In this document: piece by piece, positions 54,801 through 64,000 of the stretch
Position numbering within the stretch: the stretch's first letter is position 1
Layout: each line of letters starts with the position of its first letter
DNA from: Symsagittifera roscoffensis
Taxonomy: Eukaryota > Xenacoelomorpha > Acoela > Convolutidae
Assembly: GCF_963678635.1 (NCBI RefSeq)
Contig: NC_087071.1
Coordinates: 5,223,624-5,287,623, forward strand
Direction of reading: 5' to 3'
DNA: 64,000 bases
The notes under the pieces: model-generated
Seen by the model: the letters and a program-made list of their open reading frames with translations, nothing else
Databases searched by the model: none
What the model was told of the DNA's origin: nothing
Translations under genes and position numbers: made by a program

Positions 54801-55640
54801 ATGAATTTCTATCGATCAGTTGTCACGGATTCTTTTACTATTAAGCTAGTTTCTAATGCTTCTTTTAATTGCTATCCGAATAGTAGTCTTAGTTCCTTTA
54901 CAAATTTTCAACCGGAACAAATACATCAAAAAGGAGAATGGGAGGTTGCTATTTCAGAATTATTGTACCCTTCATTATACTAAAACATTACAGAGGGAAA
55001 TTTTACATTCATAGATGGACGAGAAAAACCTGAGGAAAAAAACGAATCAATCGATGCATATTGAACCTGGGTTGTATCCAAGTATTGTTGATATAGTTGT
55101 AGCCATGAATGACAAAACTCGAAAATGTATTTAGCACAAAAATTTGAATATAACGGAATTTATGTATCAGTAGATTAAGATTACACAAAAAGTTGCCATT
55201 GATTTATCTGAGGATCAATCAGTGTTTATAATCTAAAGTGCTGATTAGAGTCACATTTTTGGTTGTGACTTGAAACAAAATCAGACGGAAAAGGACCACA
55301 TTATCTTCAATATTCTTACGATATTACAAGAATACATGCCCTGTTGATTTATAGTGATATTTTTGAAAATAAAATAGTAGGCGATGCAAAAACTCCTTTA
55401 CTGCGTTGTTTTCCTTTCATTTCCAAAGTAAAAAATGGAGACATAATATCTAAAGGACAGTACATGAAATATCAATCCTTAACAAATCTATAGTTTGAAA
55501 AATAGTTAAAAAACTCTTTCCACAGCATAAAAAAAGAACTAAGGGAAACTACAGGTGAAAAAATTATTTTTGTGTCCGTAGGAATTACAAAAGTTGTTCT
55601 CTTGTTTCGCAAGATTTCGGATAACCATTTTAACTGGTTA
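54801..55640 (+). pseudogene. Polinton structural (F54H12.2-like) protein (main copy)
   Basis: The N-terminal block DSFTIKLVSNASFNCYPNSS is clear, but the ATG used in copy P1 is ACG here (54,825-54,827), so translation would need an upstream Met at 54,801 that overlaps the integrase end. A stop after YPSLY at 54,981 and later stops break the gene. Blocks such as LQYSYDITRIHALLIYSD and FISKVKNGDIISKGQYM (about 55,420-55,470) and a C-terminal block with FVSVGITKVVLLFRKISD (to about 55,625) mark its full extent. A virion protein role is inferred from the family only. Confidence 0.65.
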
Positions 55641-56140
55641 TATTTTAACTTTCTAAAGATGTGAATGAATAATTTCTACCAAAGAACCTGTTTTTTGTTC
55701 GCTAGCTAGTTGGTCCAAGTTGACCTGGAAATTTGCATCTCGTTTTTGATTGGTTAAAAATTGGTACGTTTCGACCCACATTTGACAAAGTTTTCTGTTT
55801 CTAACAAAATTAACAACCTCTCTATGAACAAATGCAAAGAACAAATCTTCATTTTGGCCAAGAAGTTGACTTTGAACTGATTGAAAACCTTCCCAGCAGT
55901 GGAACAAAATACCTGTAAATATTCGATGACTCTTGTGAAGAAAGTTCAAAAAATGAGCAATTTGTAAAAGATGATACAGCTAGAAAACCCAAGGGAATGA
56001 ATACAATATATTATAAGCATAACTTGTTTCATCAAATCACCGGGCCGATTAATACTAAAAGGAACTTGCAGTTCTCTTGCAGAATGATGAATGGTTAGAT
56101 ACAAAGTAGTCTCGGGTGACAATGAATTTTTCACGAAAAT
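55640..56140 (+). pseudogene. Truncated ATPase copy (P4)
   Basis: It begins with the membrane-protein end and ATPase start (TTCTCCAAAG-like context, ATTTCTACCAAAGAA at 55,671) directly after the structural gene. The P-loop region at 55,708-55,735 is destroyed. The Walker B neighbourhood survives as a broken stretch near 55,915-55,945. Sequence homology ends at about 56,050. It is a third, independent copy of the block start. Confidence 0.55.
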
Positions 56141-56509
56141 TCTGTGGATAAAGATAAAAAGAGGTTTAGCATGTAATCCGAATAGAAATTGGGAATTGCT
56201 CGACGTAAGTCAGATACCAACACCGATAAATTGTTAAAATGAAAATTCATCTACATTGAAGTGCTTTTATAGTATTTCTAGCACCTACAAAAGGTCTATA
56301 TTTCGATCATAACCTTCTCACTATCCCATTTAGGGTAACGATATCTTACTTGGAATGTACAGTGAATCATCTACATTTCCTAATTTCTACATAATTACCA
56401 ATATCATTTTTTGAAATAACTACTGCTGATCAGTTGTTGGCTCTGAGTCTCAATTAAAAAATGTACTCACGAAAAGACATCCCTCCCATCTTTTTTGAAT
56501 TTTATAAAA
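56141..56509. other. Gene-free junction between truncated copies
   Basis: No supported gene or recognisable repeat. It separates the P4 fragment from the P5 copy that begins at about 56,519. Confidence 0.4.
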
Positions 56510-57090
56510 ATAAATAGAGAATTGGGAGATTTTTTAAGTCCCCAAAAACTCTACAAAGGAAAAATTTAATTTGAACCTTGCCTCCAATTGTTATAACAAA
56601 GGATTCGGGACAAATCGAAAAAACGCAGCAAGTCTAAATTGGTGAGAAATCATGAAATTATATATCAGCAAAAAGGAACACTCTTATTCATGATGCTGGA
56701 AACTTTGGACTCGTTGCTCTATCGGAACTCTATTCTGACAAAAACTCAACCATGGAGCAGGAACTTTCGAGCTGTCATGCTGAGTATGACATAGCAACAA
56801 AGAGACATCTCAATTTGTTTGGTGTACAGAGCATTTTCATGGAATCAGTTGGTGCAGTGGTTATGAAAATAAGACTGCGCTTGAAAGATATTGAAAAAAT
56901 TGAAAGCTCCAAAAACGGAATTTTTTGCAAAAAAAAATTATAAAAACTGTTTATGTATTTCAGAGTTTTTGAAACAAAGGGTAGAAGAGTATGATTGGAT
57001 GTGTAGCAACTACATATTTCGTCATGCAAAGCTTCTTCACCCTGCAGAAAGAAAAGCTCAGTTATTCTCTGCGAAACTTTTTTCTTAGTT
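56510..57090 (+). pseudogene. Upstream genes of copy P5
   Basis: The opening 56,519-56,640 matches 49,770-49,890. After an internal deletion, two open pieces follow: 56,752-56,943 (with HLNLFGVQSIFMESVGAVVM) and 56,891-57,088 (with YDWMCSNYIFRHAKLLHPAE). The latter is the better-preserved version of the unknown gene at 51,400-51,480. It runs into membrane-protein remnants at 57,080. No function recognised. Confidence 0.5.
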
Positions 57091-58105
57091 CTAATACTAG
57101 CTTGTGCAACCGTTCAAAAAAAGTTATCCACTACATGTAAAGAAACTACAGTTGGGTAGCACTTTTATCAAGTTTTGTCGGTCATATTTTAACTTCTCCA
57201 AAGCTGTGAATGAATAAATTTCAGTCAAAGAACGAGTTTTTACTTCGCTAGTTGGCAAAAATAGATCTGGAAAGTCGCATTTTTGATTGGTTAAAAAATG
57301 GTAGATTTTAACCAAATTTGACAAATTTTGTTATGAGTATTATCAGACTTTTTATGGTCGATGCAAAATTTTTTTATTTTTATCCAAAGAGTTGACTTTC
57401 AACTGATTGAAAACCTTTCAAATAGTTCACAAAAACCTGTTAATACTAGATGACTTTTGTGGAGAAGTTTCAATTTCGAAGCTGCTTGTAAAAGTTGCTA
57501 CTTCTGGAAGACCAAGGGGACTGAATACAATATAATTTGAGCATAACCAGTTCATCAAAGCAAAATGGGAAGAGATGTAGACTTACAAAATACAATAACA
57601 GTCTTGTTCAAATATCTACAATAGGTCAACAGCTAGATCTAGGATCTCATTGGATTGAGCGGTATCAAGATCCAACATTGTTTCCTTATAGTTTTTTACC
57701 AATTGATTCAACTCCAAAAACAGTTGGTTCGCTAAAATTTTGCACAAACTGCATTTCGGTTCCAACAAAAACTTGTTAACCAATAGAAAAAGAATCTGAG
57801 TTTTTGGAAGATGAGCATACAGTGCGTCTCTATACTCCCAATATTTCAAACTTTTTCCCAAAAGCTTCAGAAACAATGCGTCCTCCATATCCAAAAATTT
57901 TAATTCAGTTCGGCAGCGTTTGTCTAGTAAGTTTGCTACGAGACTAGCTGTAGGATCTCCAAAAAGTAGACGTAAAAATCGAGAAAAAATATCCGAAATC
58001 AAACGAAGAAGAACTTCACTGCAGAAAAAAAGAACTATTTTAAGCTCGCCTAAAGGCTTACAACTAATATCTCTTATCACGTTTTGTTTCCTTGAGCGAT
58101 TGACA
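57080..58105 (+). pseudogene. Polinton packaging ATPase (copy P5)
   Basis: Membrane-protein end, then ATPase start at about 57,208. The P-loop bases still encode SGKS near 57,265, but the frame around is broken. The C-terminal part is readable at 57,600-57,780 (TIGQQLDLGSHWIERYQD, PKTVGSLKFCTNC) and 57,920-58,060 (basic tail). Long minus-strand frames here, such as 57,616-58,149, are shadows. Confidence 0.65.
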
Positions 58106-59060
58106 TAAAATGGATCAGTTTGTTTTAATTCTTTATTCAATTTTGTCAATCACAAAACACGCATCCAAAAAAAACACAATTGTAACAAAACCAAAAAAAG
58201 TAATTTTTACCAAAATATTTTGGCTTCATTTACAGTGCCCTAAATCCAATGGTGAAAACGAGAAGCAAAAAGCAATTTGGTGATTTGTTTTGAATACTCC
58301 TTGAAGTAATAAAAGTCAGTCAGTAAAAAACGTATTAGATATTCGAGAGACAAAAGAATCTTTTGTTAGATTTTGTATGTGCTCTAAAGCAAAATAATAT
58401 CGATTTTCCAGATATTTACTTTACCCTTTTGGAAGCAATTCAAAAACCATCTCCTTTTTTATTTGTTATCGAAACGAATGCCACAGCAAAAAAAAAGAGG
58501 AAAATGGATCCTTTTCACAATCCGAAAAGCTAAATCTGAACATATTGTTTTCTAACTGTGCAGAATTTGAGTAAAGCATTCGATTTGTCAAAACAGAAAA
58601 AAGAAAAACGTCTACAAACCAAGAAATCGTATACAAAATTAGGTCTTCAAAACAGACGTTTCTAGAGATTTTAAGCTTTTTCATAATATATCAGATATAT
58701 ATCTTACTATCAAGGGGAAAAAATTGAAGTTTACTCACAATGAGTGAAACAAAAGCTGCATTTGCATGAGAGAACTCAATCATTAAACTTCATAACTTAC
58801 CGCTACATAGACGGTCATGGTGAAAAAGCTATACAAAAGTTACTTCAAACTGAGAATTAGGAGGTGGAGATAGAGAGAGAATTTCAAAGAATGATATTAC
58901 ATTTCGAATAGCATACCAACCACATTTTACGTATAAAAAATTCGGCAGTATCTACAAAAAGAGCCTCCTAACCACATCATCAAAGATTTCGACAAAAAAT
59001 GAATTCTGGGAATTTTTTTTTGAAAAAGAGCTGAGAAATTGTCCAGCTTATCGGTTAACC
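58106..59060 (+). pseudogene. Polinton integrase (copy P5), internally deleted
   Basis: The N terminus begins with MDQFVLILYS-like sequence at 58,110, followed by decayed sequence. Between about 58,690 and 58,740 the segment carrying the first two catalytic aspartates is absent: the text jumps from SFFHNISD to the KGKKLKFTHNE neighbourhood of the Glu region. The C-terminal tail survives near 58,860-59,040. Confidence 0.55.
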
Positions 59061-59089
59061 TTTTTTAAACTAAAATTCTAACGATCAGT

Positions 59090-59800
59090 TGTCAAGGATT
59101 ATTTTACTAATGAGCACGTTTCTTAAGCTTCTTTCAATTGTTATCAAAATGATAGTTTGAGTTCTTTTACAAATTTTCTACCCGAGCAAATACATTTAAA
59201 AGGAGAACGGGAGGTTTCTGTTTCAGAAAAATCAGACCCCTCTATGCACCAAAAAGTTACTAAGGGAAACTTAATTTCGTCGATGACAGAGAAAGTTCTG
59301 AGAAGAAAAGAAAGATTGAACCGATACGTATTGAACCAGGATTAGAACCAAATTTTGTTGATTCATTTGTAGCCATGTGCAACACAAATCGAGAACGTCT
59401 AGGGACTGAAGCATTTAAATTTAACAAAATATATGAATCAGTAGATTAAGTTACACAAAAGAGAACCGTTCATTTACCTGATGATTAGTCAGTGTTTATT
59501 ATTCAAACTTCTAATTTTACTCACCTTTTTGGTTCTGATTTAGATTAAAATCAAGCAGGGGCTATAAAAAGTGGAAAAGGACCGCGTTATCCTCAGTATT
59601 TTTTGGACTTTATACGAATAAAATATTTGATAGTATATAGTAATTTTACAGAAAACTACAAAGTCGCTGATACAAAAACTATTTTATTGCGTCATATTCC
59701 GTTCATCTCCAAATTATAAAAAGGAGATATACTTTCTACAGGACGGTAAATGAATTATCAGTCTTTAACAAAGTTACATTTAGAAAAAAACTGCACTGAA
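59090..59800 (+). pseudogene. Polinton structural (F54H12.2-like) protein (copy P5)
   Basis: The first codon of copy P1 (ATG) is AAG here. Blocks SSFTNFLPEQIHLKGEREVS (59,157 on), EKVLRRKERLNRYVLNQD-like sequence and the terminal FISKL block near 59,705 remain, with many stops. It marks the right end of recognisable Polinton sequence. Confidence 0.6.
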
Positions 59801-61376
59801 CAAAGAAGGAATACTTGGTTGTCATGGATACAGGTTTGAAGAGTTACTTGATGCATTTGGTATGCATCCGTTCACCGATACAGAAAACTCCGTAGGAACT
59901 GGCATATGTTTCGCACACTATAGGAGGCTCACCGGTGATTCTTTACTTGCAGGAAACTGTTTCTGAAAACACCAAAATTCGCACTAAAATAACTCGAGTG
60001 GTACATAAGTTGTACACGCTATCTGATAACCCGAAAGTAGGCCTGAAAAATGTTGAATGCTAAACCTAACCATCAATACTTGCATTGGAATCTGTAAAAA
60101 GAACCTACTTAATACAATTAAATGGAAACTATAGCAGAAATTTTATCTTTCCATCTCCTTAAAACGAAATCAAATAAGAAAATATATCCAATAACGTTTC
60201 AGAGAGAAGAATGAAAGTTGATCAAAATCAATCAAAATGACTGGATCAGAGTTACGTGATCAAGGAAATCATTTCAAAATTGTTTACTTAGTTTTGAATT
60301 TCCCATTTCCAAATGTACGTCACGAAGTAAGGAAGGTTTCGAAAATTTAGTTCTAACTGAGCATGTCTTAAGACTTGGTCTGAGCATAAGGTAATGTCTG
60401 AACAAGCTGGTTATTTGTTTGAACACCAAATTTTTCTTTGGAAATGTCTAAAACTTATTTAATTACAGGTAGATTTAATTAATTATTGTTTGCTATCAGT
60501 TTTCTAAAAAATTTCAACGTTCACTAATTTGGTTACTGAATAAAACAGAAGGTTTTTAAAATTCCGGTTTTCAAAAAAGGGTAAGACTGGAAATTTTTAT
60601 CTAGGAAAAATGATCAAAAGTACTTTAAATTAACAAAAGTGTGCTTGTTGTTTTATGGAGTAGTAAGGTTTTCAGTGTTTTCCTCCAAATTAATGGGAAA
60701 TCTTGTCAGTTTTTGAAAACCATAACTTTTGAAATTATGAAAAAAATGTAATTAAAAGTTCTTTGCTTTAGATGTTCAACTAACTACAGTTTTCCAGTAG
60801 AAACATCCCATTAAAAAGGCTTTGTTGTGGTTGAAGTATTGCTCTCCACAAACAATTGCGTTACGGATTCTGAACCCTAGCAAGAAAATGTGTAGCTCGG
60901 TGAGAGCATTAATGTGAGTGATTGGAAGCCTATGTTTGGATCTTGGAACAAAAATTTAAAAATTTGGCATGGGATGAAGCTTTTTTTTTTAAAAAAGTCA
61001 AGACTGTATCTCTTCAAGGGACGGTCTGAACAAAGTCGTGCGACATATCAAAATGCTTCTCCCAACCAGTTTATCAATTTTGTTCAGAGGTTCATAAATT
61101 ATAGGACTTCAAGTTTACGAGATAATTTTTCCGACTTTTTTTCGAGATTTGAAAATTTTAAGTTTTTTTGTATTTTGATTAACGAGTTGCCCAACAACTT
61201 CTTAAAAATTGATTCATTAAGCTTTTGTTTTTCTAGCAACCTGACAAGTAAAGCATTAAGAGACGGAGAAAAATAATTACGAAACTATTTATACACAATA
61301 ATTCAAGTGAAAACTATTAAAACTCACTCTCAATTTCAAACTCAAAAAATGAAAATCAAACAATCTCAATCTCAAG
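59801..61376 (+). other. Mostly gene-free stretch with one unrecognised frame
   Basis: One open frame of 120 codons (60,914-61,276, MSDWKPMFGSWNKN..., ending KALRDGEK) is aromatic- and basic-rich and matches nothing I know; it may be chance. A short coding-like run near 59,865-59,960 (HPFTDTENSVGTGICFAHY) is also unassigned. Nothing else is supported. Confidence 0.35.
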
Positions 61377-61992
61377 TTAAATCGGATCAAAATACTCCAC
61401 TGTTGATAGTGCTGTTAGTTTTAGCTTTGGGGTAAAACATAGAGAATAAGTTGAGTTTTCCAAATTATTACTCACTGTCGCTACACGGAAGCGCGTTGGA
61501 GTTGAACAGCCAGGTTCAACAAGCCATGGTGACACTTTAGGAGAAGCAACAGGTTTTGAGGTAACTGTTCCATTCCGCTCCATTCCCCATAAACGGTCGC
61601 AAAAGTCAATTACTCCAAAGTACTGTAACTGGTTTCCACGCATTGGAATAACATCAAAATCCTAATCTACAAAAAAAATTATTACTGGCATGACAGAATT
61701 GAAATATCATTCTGAAGAGCAAGAGGCTCGTCAGGATTCGGTTGATTTCCAGATTTTGTAAGGTAAACCAAATATTTCATTTTGAGTGCTTCGTCTTCCT
61801 TTGAAATAACTAAAGAAAAATTACTAAATGAATGTAAAAAATTAATGGGTATATGATGTAATTTGTACAAGTCCACACATCAGAATTAAAATTTTTTTCT
61901 TCACTGATTATTGCAACAAAACCACCTTGAACGATTTCATAAAAATTGGTTATTTCTTGATTACAATATCCGGCAAAAATAGAGCAAGGCAT
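61377..61992 (-). pseudogene. Possible multi-exon gene, unrecognised
   Basis: Three minus-strand pieces lie in order. Piece 1 (from 61,992, AAAATG context) reads MPCSIFAGYCNQEITNFYEI to DVWT. A candidate intron of about 60 bases (donor GTACAAAT, acceptor TTTTTCTTTAG) leads in phase to piece 2, ISKEDEALKMKYLVYLTKSG to LSC. A T-rich TTTTTTTTGTAG stretch precedes piece 3, DFDVIPMRGNQLQYFGVIDF, ending VEYFDPI at 61,377. The second junction does not keep phase with a standard intron, so the gene may be broken or my model wrong. No family recognised. Confidence 0.4.
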
Positions 61993-64000
61993 TTTTTGAA
62001 GAATAACGAACGTTACACAAAAAAAAAATCAAAATGAAATGTGAAAACTCCTCAAAAGACTAAAGTAGGGATTGGTCTTCTAAAAATAGAAAAAACAGGA
62101 CTTCTAAGTAGTTTCTTATCAGTATACAAAGGGAGGTTGTGTCAGTTGTTTATGTCGCATTGCACGGTATCCTATTAATATCTAATTTGCTTTCAAACAA
62201 ATGGCTATTTTGAAACACTACCGTTAAACATTGTGACCTTAACGGCCATTAAAGTTTTATCAGTTGCTCATGCTCAAAATACTTATCTACTTGAACCGCA
62301 TTGCAATCGAATACGTTTGCGATTTCATGTACATGTGTGCTTATGTTAAAAGAAATACAACGCTTTCTTCTGCAAAGATATAAAACCATTTCAAACCATT
62401 CCATACTATTCAAATTTAAAATCAAGTTACTTTGAAGTTTAACTCGTTAGGATGAAGAAAAAACGAAACAAAAAACACCACAGCAACTGCAGATAAGGAA
62501 TTTGGTTATTGCCGTTTCGATGTTTGGATAACAGTAGAAAATTAGTGCAAGCTACGAAGAAAACATATGACCAAACTGTTACTTATTTATCTTTGAAAGT
62601 TTAAAAAAAACTGAAAAAGCTGAAATCGATATTGTACAAAACTTTCCTTAGCCAGCGAAGAATTTTCAAAGTTACTAAAAATCAGAAAAAACAATCCAAG
62701 CGCAAACGATGAAAAATCTGGCACTGTTGAAAGCAAAGACAACCCACAGTCTAACTGTAGACGTGCCTGGAAATCTCAACTTTCCTCAAATGCAAATGAT
62801 TTCAAATACGACTCGAGTTAAGTTTTCTTCAGAAAATGGCAAAAGCTATGTCAGAAGTTAACTGATTATTTCAAATTTGTTATTACTGAGAAAATTCTCT
62901 GTTTTTCTACTTTCAAAAAACACGCTGAGGGAAGACAATTCAAGTCTGAGTATTGCCCTTTTTCAATTGACAATGAAATAAAATCCAAATTACATTTATT
63001 GCTTCAGGTAGATTCAGAGAAACAGCTGAACTAAGTTTTTCCTTCCCAAAAATGTTTCGGTGTTCCTTGCATTTTCACTTGCTTCATATATTTAGTTTCT
63101 CCCGCTAAAGACTTAAAAGAAAACGGTGATATATTCGACAATCTTAAACTAGATCTCATTTACTCATCACAACCTGTTGCAGCCGATCTCGATATATAAT
63201 ATTTTTTGCAACAAGCGTTTACCGACTTTGTTGTTGCTTTCTGCAACATCAACTAACAAACAAACTTCTTCAACAAACGAAAATGCCAGCAAGAACATTT
63301 CTGCAGATGGTGGACAGAAACGAGTTGCTAAAACAGTTACACCTGCTCCCTCATCGACACCAAACAAATTCGCAAGAAAATCGACTACAGTTTTAAGGAA
63401 ATACACGGAAAGCAGACATGTTCAAACAGATGAGATAAATACAGAAATATTGAGAAGATTTGAAAAATTTTAATGGACACATTCTGCGGCACTTTGTAAA
63501 AATAATGGACATATTGAGAAGTATATGAAAAACTTGATAAAGATAACAATGTTTTATTTGTGAAATTTATTGTTGAAGAGAAAATCAAACTTTGATTGAA
63601 ACTTTTCTTTTCATCTCTTTAGTTATGCTATTTTCGGTAGACATGATTACAACTTTCGATTTGGAACATAATCATGAAAGTTTTGTGCCATTCCGCCGGA
63701 TGACACAGTATAACCTTCCCGCGACGAAAAAAAAAGGGACTAAAGGCCTTACGAACAGAAAAGTGTTGCGACGGAGGGTCAGAATGTTCTGGAATTTTTA
63801 TTTTTAAAATTTCGATTTGAAGGAGAACATTTCTGAGAAATAGAAAAAAGACGGCCATTTTGAATAAAATAGAGAAAAATCAGAACGACGCCATATTTTG
63901 TGACGAACGGTTGTATCCGAGACGAGAAAATTACGGAGCCTCTTATCGTGGCAATAACACACGATAAGGACCTTAGTGACGGATATTTGTGGAGACGGAG
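61993..64000. other. Right end: no firmly supported gene
   Basis: Open frames at 63,177-63,473 (threonine/serine- and lysine-rich, RVAKTVTPAPSSTPNKFARK) and 63,592-63,807 are unrecognised. A coding-like run upstream at about 62,930-63,040 (GRQFKSEYCPFSIDNEI) may belong with the first. At about 63,944-63,971 lies a perfect 9-bp hairpin (CTTATCGTG and CACGATAAG). The window ends in GTGGAGACGGAG, resembling GCGGAGACGGGG at 41,041. Confidence 0.35.

Larger units (their letters stand above)
52780..54810 (+). pseudogene. Polinton retroviral-type integrase (main copy)
   Basis: The N terminus lies near 52,780-52,860. It is interrupted by a 735-base duplicated segment (52,863-53,597) and resumes at about 53,600. 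The rve core is well preserved: IWCMDLAF (first Asp, about 54,075), VDKGTEYGG (second Asp, about 54,275) and AAFAERAIQFLKHI (Glu, about 54,370). The C-terminal KIGDGVKISKNDI block and a chromodomain-like end follow. Frame breaks fall in A runs near 54,245 and 54,690. The open pieces are 53,919-54,275 and 54,346-54,804. The DDE residues are intact but the reading frame is not. Confidence 0.8.
39530..59800. mobile_element. Polinton/Maverick element with truncated flanking copies
   Basis: Protein-primed DNA polymerase B lies on the minus strand. Diverging from it, a plus-strand block holds small genes, a membrane protein, an A32-like ATPase, a retroviral-type integrase and an F54H12.2-like protein. 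This gene content and divergent layout define Polintons. A truncated extra polymerase end (39,530-41,050) and two truncated extra right-hand blocks (55,640-56,140 and 56,510-59,800) flank the main copy. I could not find terminal inverted repeats. Every core gene is broken. No major capsid protein or maturation protease is clearly recognisable. Confidence 0.75.

Noticed and set aside
57616-58149. 177-codon minus-strand frame
   Set aside because: It lies antisense to the readable ATPase C-terminus and has no independent support.
1-64000. tRNA, rRNA or other structured RNA genes
   Set aside because: None could be recognised by eye. A covariance-model scan would be decisive.

Overview
The window looks like a repeat-rich stretch of an invertebrate animal genome. 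The background is strongly A+T-rich with long A and T runs. I see no bacterial operons and no convincing RNA genes. Nearly everything recognisable is either a small secreted cysteine-rich peptide gene or the remains of two kinds of large mobile element: Polinton/Maverick virus-like transposons and one very large Ty3/gypsy LTR retrotransposon. I cannot assign a phylum from the sequence.

Layout. (1) 1-5,041 is the left arm of a large imperfect inverted duplication; the right arm is 31,745-37,120. Each arm carries one copy (3,251-3,502 + and 33,385-33,606 -) of a secreted six-cysteine peptide gene, and a third, more diverged copy (29,404-29,637 -) lies in a related repeat at 28.9-30.6 kb. The outer parts of the arms are units of a tandem repeat of about 1.53 kb. 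(2) 5.0-7.85 kb holds a foldback element and a diverged direct repeat. (3) 7.85-10.86 kb is a decayed Polinton fragment with ATPase, integrase and capsid-like remnants. (4) 11,899-27,804 is a 15.9-kb LTR retrotransposon on the minus strand, visibly richer in G+C than its surroundings, with LTRs of about 400 bp that start TG and end CA. Its first coding block is protease, reverse transcriptase, RNase H, integrase, linker and a macro-like domain. The second is a roughly 8-kb polyprotein-like track with an N-terminal coiled coil, an SGNH-hydrolase domain with visible Ser, Asn, Asp and His motifs, a second SGNH-like domain and large unrecognised regions. All of it is broken by frameshifts, and the integrase core is deleted. 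(5) 39.5-55.6 kb is a decayed Polinton: a truncated extra polymerase copy, a protein-primed DNA polymerase B on the minus strand, and on the plus strand small unknown genes, a membrane protein, an A32-like packaging ATPase, a retroviral-type integrase and a capsid-like protein. (6) 55.6-59.8 kb carries two further truncated copies of the same right-hand gene block. (7) 59.8-64.0 kb is mostly featureless, with one possible spliced gene at 61.4-62.0 kb.

How the genes relate. The Polinton genes form one replication and packaging set (polymerase diverging from ATPase, integrase and capsid-like genes). In the LTR element the two coding blocks lie head to tail on one strand between matching LTRs, so they probably moved together. 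The secreted peptide genes are the best candidates for living host genes, and they lie in sequence that has been duplicated several times.

The point most worth following up is the oversized LTR element. It has no recognisable gag in the usual place before the protease. After pol it carries instead a giant second track with one clear and one probable SGNH-hydrolase domain, and a macro-like domain at the end of pol.
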